The notes under the pieces were generated by a model. The model did not search any database. It was not told where the DNA came from and saw nothing but the letters and a program-made list of their open reading frames with translations. From Flaviflexus equikiangi (GTDB lineage Bacteria; Actinomycetota; Actinomycetes; Actinomycetales; Actinomycetaceae), in NCBI RefSeq assembly GCF_014069875.1, contig NZ_CP059676.1, positions 1,798,001 to 1,862,000 of the forward strand: a stretch of 64,000 bases of DNA, read 5' to 3'. Both the position numbers and the translations under genes were made by a program. This document shows positions 57,965 through 64,000 of the stretch, in pieces. Every line of letters begins with the position of its first letter. The stretch's first letter is position 1.

Positions 57965-59590
57965 TCAGCCCCTCTTCGAGCGGACGATCTGCTCGGTTTC
58001 TTCTTCGGCTTCCGGCTCGGGCAGGTCTTCGGTGTCGACGTCCTTCGACGCGATGAATTCCTTCTGGAACTCTTCGACGCCCTTGCGGAGCTCCGCCTCG
58101 GTCTCGTCGTCGAGCTTCCCGGTCTCCCGGATCGCTGATAGAGCCGTCGTATTGTGGCGCAGGTAGTCGAGCAGTCCGGACTCGAAGGCATGCACCTTGT
58201 CGACCGGGATGACATCCAGGTAGCCGTTGGTGCCGGCCCACACGGACGCGACCTGGTCCTCCACCGCGTACGGGGTGTACTGGGGCTGCTTGAGGAGCTC
58301 CATGAGACGCTCACCGCGAGTCAGCTGGCGGCGTGTCGCAGCATCGAGATCGGAGGCGAACATGGCGAACGCTTCCTGCGCACGGTACTGGGCCAGCGTG
58401 ATCTTCAGAGTGCCCGAGACCTTCTTCATCGCCTTGATCTGCGCGTCGCCGCCCACGCGGGACACGGAGATGCCGACGTCCACGGCGGGACGCTGGTTGG
58501 CGTTGAACAGGTCCGACTGGAGGAAGATCTGACCATCCGTGATCGAGATGACGTTCGTCGGAATGTAGGCCGACACGTCGTTCGCCTTCGTCTCGATGAT
58601 CGGCAGACCCGTCATCGAACCGCCGCCCAGCTCATCCGAGAGCTTGGCGCACCTCTCGAGGAGGCGGGAGTGTAAGTAGAAGACGTCGCCCGGGTAGGCT
58701 TCGCGGCCCGGCGGGCGGCGCAGCAGGAGGGAGACGGAACGGTAGGCCTCAGCCTGCTTCGACAGATCATCGAAGATGATGAGGACGTGCTTGCCGCTGT
58801 ACATCCAGTGCTGCCCGATGGCGGAACCGGTGTAGGGGGCAAGGTACTTGAAGCCGGCCGGATCGGAGGCCGGTGACGCAACGATCGTCGTGTACTCGAG
58901 GGCGCCTGCCCGTTCGAGAGTACCGCGGACGGATGCTATGGTGGAGCCCTTCTGACCGACCGCGACGTAGATGCAGCGCACCTGCTTGTTCGGGTCGCCC
59001 GACTCCCAGTTCTCCTTCTGGTTGAGGATGGCGTCGATAGCGAGAGCGGTCTTGCCGGTCTGGCGGTCGCCGATGAGAAGCTGGCGCTGGCCGCGACCGA
59101 TCGGGATCATGGCGTCGATGGCCTTGATGCCGGTCTGGAGGGGCTCGTGGACCGACTTCCTCATCATGACGCCGGGGGCCTGAAGCTCGAGGGCGCGACG
59201 TCCGTCGATGCCGTCGATCTCGCCCTGGCCGTCGATCGGCTGACCCAGCGGGTCGACGACGCGACCCAGGTAGCCGTCGCCTACGGGGACGGAGAGGACT
59301 TCGCCGGTACGGCGAACTTCCTGTCCCTCTTCGATACCCGAGAAGTCGCCGAGGACGACGCAACCGATCTCTCGGTCCTCCAGGTTCATGGCCAGGCCCT
59401 CGGTACCATCCTCAAAGCGGAGAAGCTCGTTCGCCATGGCGCCGGGAAGGCCTTCTACGCGGGCAATCCCGTCCGCCGTCATGGTGACGTGACCGACCTC
59501 TTCCGTGAGCGCCGCTGCAGGCTCGTACGAATTGACGAAACTGTCGAGCGCTGCCCGGATGTCCTCGGGCTGGATTGTCAGCTCAGCCAT
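57965..59590 (-). CDS. atpA: ATP synthase F1 alpha subunit
   Basis: 541-residue regulatory nucleotide-binding subunit. P-loop [16 protein letters not shown], then [13 protein letters not shown], and [18 protein letters not shown] near the C-terminal domain. The last about 30 residues form an acidic tail ([14 protein letters not shown]) longer than in E. coli. RBS AAAGGAATATCA before the ATG. Confidence 0.98.
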   Translation of the reverse strand: MAELTIQPEDIRAALDSFVNSYEPAAALTEEVGHVTMTADGIARVEGLPGAMANELLRFEDGTEGLAMNLEDREIGCVVLGDFSGIEEGQEVRRTGEVLSVPVGDGYLGRVVDPLGQPIDGQGEIDGIDGRRALELQAPGVMMRKSVHEPLQTGIKAIDAMIPIGRGQRQLLIGDRQTGKTALAIDAILNQKENWESGDPNKQVRCIYVAVGQKGSTIASVRGTLERAGALEYTTIVASPASDPAGFKYLAPYTGSAIGQHWMYSGKHVLIIFDDLSKQAEAYRSVSLLLRRPPGREAYPGDVFYLHSRLLERCAKLSDELGGGSMTGLPIIETKANDVSAYIPTNVISITDGQIFLQSDLFNANQRPAVDVGISVSRVGGDAQIKAMKKVSGTLKITLAQYRAQEAFAMFASDLDAATRRQLTRGERLMELLKQPQYTPYAVEDQVASVWAGTNGYLDVIPVDKVHAFESGLLDYLRHNTTALSAIRETGKLDDETEAELRKGVEEFQKEFIASKDVDTEDLPEPEAEEETEQIVRSKRG

Positions 59591-59628
59591 TGATATTCCT
59601 TTTCTCTGCGGGTTACCGCAAGTGTCTT

Positions 59629-60438
59629 TCAGTCCGTGAAAACGGACTTCACGTTATTGATGCGGGAGGCGAGCGAGCCGTCGATGACGTCCGCCCCGAT
59701 GACGATGCGAAGACCGCCGATGATCTCGGGATCCACGCCCACGTGGATCTCGACGGGCTTGTCGTAGCGCTGCGACAGGAGGGCCGTGAGGCGCGCTTCC
59801 TGATCGGATTCGAGCGGCTGGGCCGCTGTCACGATAGCGACAAGGTGCTCGCTTCTCCGCCCCGCATCAGACACCCAATGGCGCAGCTGCGGGATGATCG
59901 ACGAATCTGTCGACACTGCGTGCTTGATCAGGGCAACCGTCTCGGGAGTCCAGCCGCCGAAGATTCGGCCAGCCAGCTCGTGACGGCGTCCCAGGCTGGA
60001 CCCGCGCTCCTCGAGGGAACGGCGGAGGGTACGTTCAGTCCCTAACACCTGGGAAGCCCTGTACAGCTCCTCCTCGACGGCGTCGAGACGGTTCTGGTAC
60101 TGCGCCGACATGAGCAGAGTCTCCACTCCGGTCAGCGTGATCGCTTCGATGATGTCTTTCGCGGCAGAGACGCGTTCCCGCGATAGTCCCGCGACGTAGT
60201 CGGTGACTTCGCCGGAGACTTTCCCTGACAAGACACTCCGGGCCAGCTCGGCACGAGCATCTCCCGACCGTGCTGGGTCGGTGATGGCCCGGACGAGAGC
60301 TGAGGAGCCCGTGAGAACGTCGCTGACGGCGAAGAACTCATCGGCCCACCGGATCGCTTCGGAGGGCTGATGTGCGACAACCCCTTCCCACGACCGGAGC
60401 ATACGCTCCAATGCCTGTTCGCTGGCCTGTCGCATCAT
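59629..60438 (-). CDS. atpH: ATP synthase delta subunit
   Basis: 269-residue delta (OSCP-like) subunit linking F1 to the b stalk. It has an N-terminal helical domain and the C-terminal family pattern [34 protein letters not shown]. Length matches the larger actinobacterial deltas. It is a separate gene from atpF, unlike the b-delta fusion of mycobacteria. ATG overlaps atpF (ATGA). Confidence 0.95.
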   Translation of the reverse strand: MMRQASEQALERMLRSWEGVVAHQPSEAIRWADEFFAVSDVLTGSSALVRAITDPARSGDARAELARSVLSGKVSGEVTDYVAGLSRERVSAAKDIIEAITLTGVETLLMSAQYQNRLDAVEEELYRASQVLGTERTLRRSLEERGSSLGRRHELAGRIFGGWTPETVALIKHAVSTDSSIIPQLRHWVSDAGRRSEHLVAIVTAAQPLESDQEARLTALLSQRYDKPVEIHVGVDPEIIGGLRIVIGADVIDGSLASRINNVKSVFTD

Positions 60439-60983
60439 GCCTCCGTGTTCGCGGGGGTCGATGCCTCAAGCTCGTCGAGGAAACGGTCGACGACCTGGCG
60501 AGAGATCTCGCGGTCGGCGACATTGGCCTGGACGATACGTCCGGCAAGAGTCGTGGCGAGAGAGCCGACGTCGGTGCGGAGGGAGCCCTCCGCGGCAGCG
60601 CGGTCGGCTTCGATCTGGCGATGAGCCTGATCGAGGATCCGCTGTGCCTCGGCGTTAGCCTTCGATCGAGCATCCGCGACGATCGACTTGGCGTTCTCCT
60701 GTGCGTCCTCGCGGATGCGGGCCGCGTCCTTACGGGCGGAGGTCACCTCGTCTGCGAGTTGCTCGCGCTCTGACTTGATTTCTTCTCGTGCTCGTTCGGC
60801 CGCCAGAAGACCTTCTTCGATCTTGTCGTGACGCTCATCGAGCGTTGCGATAAAGGTCGGCCATGCCTTCTTGTAGACGACCCACGCGACAGCGACGAAC
60901 GCAACCGTTCCCCACAGAAGATCGTAGGAGGCTGGAACGAGCAGCGAGGGGTCCCAGTTGAACCACTCGGAGCTGGAGTTCAT
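60435..60983 (-). CDS. atpF: ATP synthase Fo b subunit
   Basis: 182 residues. One membrane helix (YDLLWGTVAFVAVAWVVYKKAWP) is followed by a long charged helix (IEEGLLAAERAREEIKSERE) that forms the peripheral stalk dimer. Two bases after the atpE stop. Confidence 0.96.
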   Translation of the reverse strand: MNSSSEWFNWDPSLLVPASYDLLWGTVAFVAVAWVVYKKAWPTFIATLDERHDKIEEGLLAAERAREEIKSEREQLADEVTSARKDAARIREDAQENAKSIVADARSKANAEAQRILDQAHRQIEADRAAAEGSLRTDVGSLATTLAGRIVQANVADREISRQVVDRFLDELEASTPANTEA

Positions 60984-60985
60984 GA

Positions 60986-61213
<228 letters not shown>

Positions 61214-61239
61214 TTATTGTTGGGTGGTTGACCGGAAGC

Positions 61240-62157
61240 TCAGTGTTCCTCGATCGACAGCGAGATGTACACCGCGGCGAGGAGAGCGAAGATGTAGGCC
61301 TGGAGCCCTGCGACGAGGATCTCGAACACGACGACTGCGATACCGCCGAGGAGGGTGACTGTGCCGGCAAGGACGCCGGTCACCCCTCCCATCGAGAAGT
61401 AGAGTGCGTGCGTTGCGCCGAAGCAGAGGACGAGGAGAAGGTGGCCTGCCACCATGTTGGCGAGCAGACGGATGACGAGCGTGGCGGGGCGGACGATGAA
61501 GTTCGAGAGGAACTCAATCGGTGTCATGAGGATGTAGACGGGTCCCGGCACGCCGGCTGGCATGAGCTGCGACTTGAAGTATCCTCCGACGCCGTGCACG
61601 CGAATACCTGCGGCGATGAAGAGGACATAGGCGAAGATCGCGTAGATGATCGGCATGCCGATCAGAGACGTGGAGGCGATATGCAGGCCGGGGATGACAC
61701 CGGTGATATTCATGAAGAAGATCCCGAGGAACATCGTGGCCAGGGCCGGCAGGTAGCGGCCGGCCTTCTCTTCGCCGATGACTTCGTAGCCGATCGACTT
61801 GCGGATGAAGTCGAAGATGTATTCCACTGCGGACTGCGCACGGCCAGGGACGAGCTTGGCGCGCTTCGCGTACAGGAGGCAGATGATGACGATGACGGCA
61901 ACCGAGATGAGGCGCGCCATGATGATGCGGTTGATCGCGAAGGGAGTTCCCGCGAAGAGGAACGGCTCAGGGAAGAACTCGTCCATCGTCGGTGCGTGGA
62001 AGCCGGAATCCTCCGCGGCGGCAGTGAGGCGCCCGTACTGGGCAGCGAGCTCAAACGAGGCGTTTGCGAACAGGATGGCCCCCAGAAGAACGTGTATGGA
62101 GTGGGCGACGAGCGGTGTTCGGCATAGAACATGCGTCGCCCGAGCGGACGGTCCCAA
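61240..62157 (-). CDS. atpB: ATP synthase Fo a subunit
   Basis: Up to 305 residues. Membrane helices include PATLVIRLLANMVAGHLLLVL, which contains the essential Arg (VIRLLANM) for proton transfer, and FEILVAGLQAYIFALLAAVYI. The start is uncertain: the only standard in-frame start before the conserved FHAPTMDEFFPEP segment is TTG 62157, which has no SD; ATG 61986 would cut into conserved sequence. A non-standard start or a start-region error is possible. Confidence 0.9.
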   Translation of the reverse strand: MGPSARATHVLCRTPLVAHSIHVLLGAILFANASFELAAQYGRLTAAAEDSGFHAPTMDEFFPEPFLFAGTPFAINRIIMARLISVAVIVIICLLYAKRAKLVPGRAQSAVEYIFDFIRKSIGYEVIGEEKAGRYLPALATMFLGIFFMNITGVIPGLHIASTSLIGMPIIYAIFAYVLFIAAGIRVHGVGGYFKSQLMPAGVPGPVYILMTPIEFLSNFIVRPATLVIRLLANMVAGHLLLVLCFGATHALYFSMGGVTGVLAGTVTLLGGIAVVVFEILVAGLQAYIFALLAAVYISLSIEEH

Positions 62158-62216
62158 TAGTAACTGATTTAGCCCTGGTGTGGTGAGCGTTCCGCCACGT
62201 GTTCGGGACCTCAGTC

Positions 62217-62624
62217 CTAGGCGCGCGTTCGCGCTATCGTCACCGTGTCGACGATGAGAGAGACGATGACGGCACTGGCGAAACCTAGTAAAACCGCCGA
62301 TTTATCGAAAAAAGTGGAGTCGGAGATGGCGACAAAGACGACAAAGAGGACAACCATTTTCAGGAGATAACTACCGAGCATGATCGCCATATCGTTCACC
62401 CCTCCCACCTTCTCTGTGACCATCATCACGAGCAGGGTGAGACCCATGGCACCCCCCGCTAAACCGATCCCGAGAAGAACGCCCCAGACGGCCCCGCTGC
62501 CAGCGACGATGGCGGCAGCGCCGGCACCGACGACGGCGAGGACGAGGTAGGCGAGGAGGGTCCGTCTCGCGATGCTCGTGAACATCTCGAGGGTCGTCGG
62601 AACGTAACCGGGTTCGCGCTTCAC
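62217..62624 (-). CDS. atpI: ATP synthase protein I-like membrane protein
   Basis: 135 residues, GTG start overlapping the wecA stop (GTGA), with GAGGGG upstream. Four transmembrane helices (LLAYLVLAVVGAGAAAIV; GVLLGIGLAGGAMGLTLLVMM; LLKMVVLFVVFVAI; LLGFASAVIVSLIVDTV). It sits at the head of the atp operon, where AtpI/UncI-like proteins assist c-ring assembly; sequence similarity in this family is weak, so position is the main evidence. The much longer frame to 63119 is a shadow of wecA. Confidence 0.82.
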   Translation of the reverse strand: MKREPGYVPTTLEMFTSIARRTLLAYLVLAVVGAGAAAIVAGSGAVWGVLLGIGLAGGAMGLTLLVMMVTEKVGGVNDMAIMLGSYLLKMVVLFVVFVAISDSTFFDKSAVLLGFASAVIVSLIVDTVTIARTRA

Positions 62625-63709
62625 GCCGCCACTCCCCTCATCTCGTACCGCGTATATCCGAGGGCGACGACGAGCCCCGCCGCCCCGAGCGCGAGCACCG
62701 GGACGGGCTCGAAGACCGCGATTCCGACCGCGACGAAGGTGAGCAGGGCAGACCACACGTAGATGACGATGACGGCGCCCCGGTGAGAGTTGCCCGCACG
62801 GAGAAGACGGTGATGGAGGTGGCCCGAGTCCGCCGCGAACGGCGACTGGCCCTTCGACAGTCGCCGGATGACTGCGAAGACGAAGTCGAGGAGCGGGATG
62901 CCGAGTATGGCGATGGGCAAGATGATCGGCATGAGGGCAGGAATGCTCTCGGTCGTCGTAATGCCCGGATCGATCTGGCCCGTGACGACGATACCGGCGG
63001 CCGCACAGACCAGTCCGAGCATGAGGGCGCCGGAGTCGCCCATGAAGATCGCGGCCGGGTTGAAGTTGTGCGGCAGGAATCCGAGACATATTCCCACGAG
63101 GACGGCAACGACGACGCATGCGACGGATGCATAGTCACCGGGGGATGTCTCTCGCGTCAGCATGTACGTGTAGACGAAGTATCCGAGGGCGGCGATGCCG
63201 ACGACACCCGCCGCGAGACCATCCAGGCCATCGATGAAGTTAATGGCATTCGCGACGATAATGACGATGATGATCGTCAGGAAGAGCGTCAGCCGTGTCG
63301 AACCGACAGTCAGTCCGCCGATCGGCAGGGACACGAACTGCACGCCCTGCCACGCCATGACTCCCGCCGCGAGCACTTCACCGGCTAGCTTCGCGTACCA
63401 ATCGAGATCCCACACGTCATCGATGACGCCGATGAGGCACATGAGTGCGGCGCCCATGAGGATCGCCCAGGCTGGAGAGTCTGCGGCGAATTCTTTCTCG
63501 AGGTAGGGAATCTGGCTTGCCACCGCGAAAGACACGGCGAGTCCGATGAGCATGGCGACACCGCCGAGCCGAGGAATAGGGACCGTGTGGACGTCTCGAT
63601 CACGTACCTGTGTGATCGCTCCCGTCGCCAGTGCGAGTCGACGGACAACCGGCACCATGAGGTAGGTGACGGCCGCCGCGATCAGCATGACGAGGAGATA
63701 GACTCTCAC
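62621..63709 (-). CDS. wecA: Undecaprenyl-phosphate N-acetylglucosaminyl-1-phosphate transferase (WecA/Rfe-like)
   Basis: 362-residue polytopic membrane enzyme of the MraY/WecA family. Motifs: VHTVPIPRLGGVAM, the Asp pair in NAINFIDGLDGLAAG, the magnesium site region MGDSGALMLGL, and the His-rich loop HLHHRLL. It attaches GlcNAc-1-phosphate to the lipid carrier, starting cell-wall linker or arabinogalactan synthesis in actinobacteria (Rv1302-like). GTG start overlapping the sua5 stop. Confidence 0.93.
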   Translation of the reverse strand: MRVYLLVMLIAAAVTYLMVPVVRRLALATGAITQVRDRDVHTVPIPRLGGVAMLIGLAVSFAVASQIPYLEKEFAADSPAWAILMGAALMCLIGVIDDVWDLDWYAKLAGEVLAAGVMAWQGVQFVSLPIGGLTVGSTRLTLFLTIIIVIIVANAINFIDGLDGLAAGVVGIAALGYFVYTYMLTRETSPGDYASVACVVVAVLVGICLGFLPHNFNPAAIFMGDSGALMLGLVCAAAGIVVTGQIDPGITTTESIPALMPIILPIAILGIPLLDFVFAVIRRLSKGQSPFAADSGHLHHRLLRAGNSHRGAVIVIYVWSALLTFVAVGIAVFEPVPVLALGAAGLVVALGYTRYEMRGVAA

Positions 63710-64000
63710 GCTTGGTCCGGATCCTTCGCGCCGGCTTCGAGCGTCGATCCGCCGGCGGCGGGCAGCTCTGCCTGCTCGACAGCCTCCGCTTCTTCGACGG
63801 CCTCGAGCTCGATGAGGGCGGCGATTCTCTCCCGCTCGATGGCGCCCTGCCGGACAATACGGTACGGCTCTGACGTGAGATCGACGATCGTCGAGGCGAC
63901 TCCCCCGCCGGCTCTTCCGCCGTCGAGATAGAGGCCGATGCTGTCGCCGAGCATGTCGCTCGCCTCCCCGACTGTCATCGCCGCCGGCATGCCCGTCTTG
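63706..64000 (-). CDS. L-threonylcarbamoyladenylate synthase (Sua5/YrdC/TsaC), 3' part
   Basis: Only the C-terminal ~98 residues are in the window; the gene continues past 64000. The visible part has KTGMPAAMTVGEASDML and the Sua5/YrdC closing strand VASTIVDLTSEPYRIVRQGAI, followed by a short acidic tail. The enzyme makes the threonylcarbamoyl-AMP used for t6A37 of tRNA. Linkage to wecA and atpI is as in Rv1301-Rv1303. Confidence 0.9.
   Translation of the reverse strand, partial: KTGMPAAMTVGEASDMLGDSIGLYLDGGRAGGGVASTIVDLTSEPYRIVRQGAIERERIAALIELEAVEEAEAVEQAELPAAGGSTLEAGAKDPDQA

Overview
The window is chromosomal DNA of a high-GC Gram-positive actinobacterium. The evidence is the high GC of most genes, many GTG starts, GTGA/ATGA stop-start overlaps, NucS mismatch endonuclease, the GlgE maltosyltransferase pathway, a SigK/RskA sigma/anti-sigma pair, and gene orders that I recall from Mycobacterium (UPF0182 / PDZ-S16 protease / DUF2342 / ThiF-like / uvrD2 / nudC; etfBA-iscS-mnmA; sua5-wecA-atpIBEFHAGDC-DUF2550-nucS). 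An Actinomycetaceae-like member is a reasonable guess, but that is inference; no rRNA or marker phylogeny is available here.

Layout. 0-4.6 kb: ammonium transporter, a fasciclin-domain lipoprotein directly followed by sigK-rskA, and a DoxX-like membrane protein. 4.6-5.9 kb: beta-lactamase-fold serine hydrolase. 6.13-16.33 kb: a genomic island of about 10 kb flanked by a 66-68 bp direct repeat. The repeat consists of the 3' end and terminator of the initiator tRNA gene (tRNA-fMet, 16311-16387). The island holds a complete type I restriction-modification system (hsdM-hsdS-hsdR), an IS481-like transposase scar, a two-gene ATPase + DUF4435/TOPRIM pair matching the PARIS anti-phage system (AriA/AriB), and a dead serine recombinase gene whose frame is broken only by stop codons. 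16.5-33.1 kb: conserved actinobacterial housekeeping genes: UPF0182, PPA1309-like, PDZ/Lon-like protease, DUF2342, ThiF-like, UvrD2, NudC, MnmA, cysteine desulfurase, EtfA/EtfB, GlgX. 33.2-42.6 kb: trpS, a small lipoprotein, then the GlgE-pathway operon glgE-treS-(mak fused in frame to glgB). 42.7-45.9 kb: a solitary PLD-nuclease/SF2 helicase/DUF3427 protein. 46-49.6 kb: LacI regulator, GH13 alpha-glucosidase, thioredoxin/TPR protein. 49.6-55.3 kb: a lipoprotein/membrane-protein pair of unknown role, a DivIVA-like coiled-coil protein, two genes with single-base homopolymer frameshifts (alpha/beta hydrolase and a zinc-ribbon protein), nucS and a DUF2550 protein. 55.3-64 kb: the complete F1Fo ATP synthase operon read right to left, preceded by atpI, wecA and the 3' part of sua5.

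How the genes work together. The carbohydrate genes form a nearly complete alpha-glucan cycle: TreS makes maltose from trehalose, Mak phosphorylates it, GlgE polymerises maltose-1-phosphate, GlgB branches, GlgX debranches, and the LacI/GH13 pair handles maltodextrin-type sugars. The island is a compact defence locus: a type I R-M system and a PARIS pair in the same orientation. PARIS is known to respond to phage anti-restriction proteins, so the pairing suggests a restriction barrier backed by a sensor for its inhibition. The SigK-RskA-fasciclin arrangement mirrors the mycobacterial SigK regulon (MPT70/MPT83).
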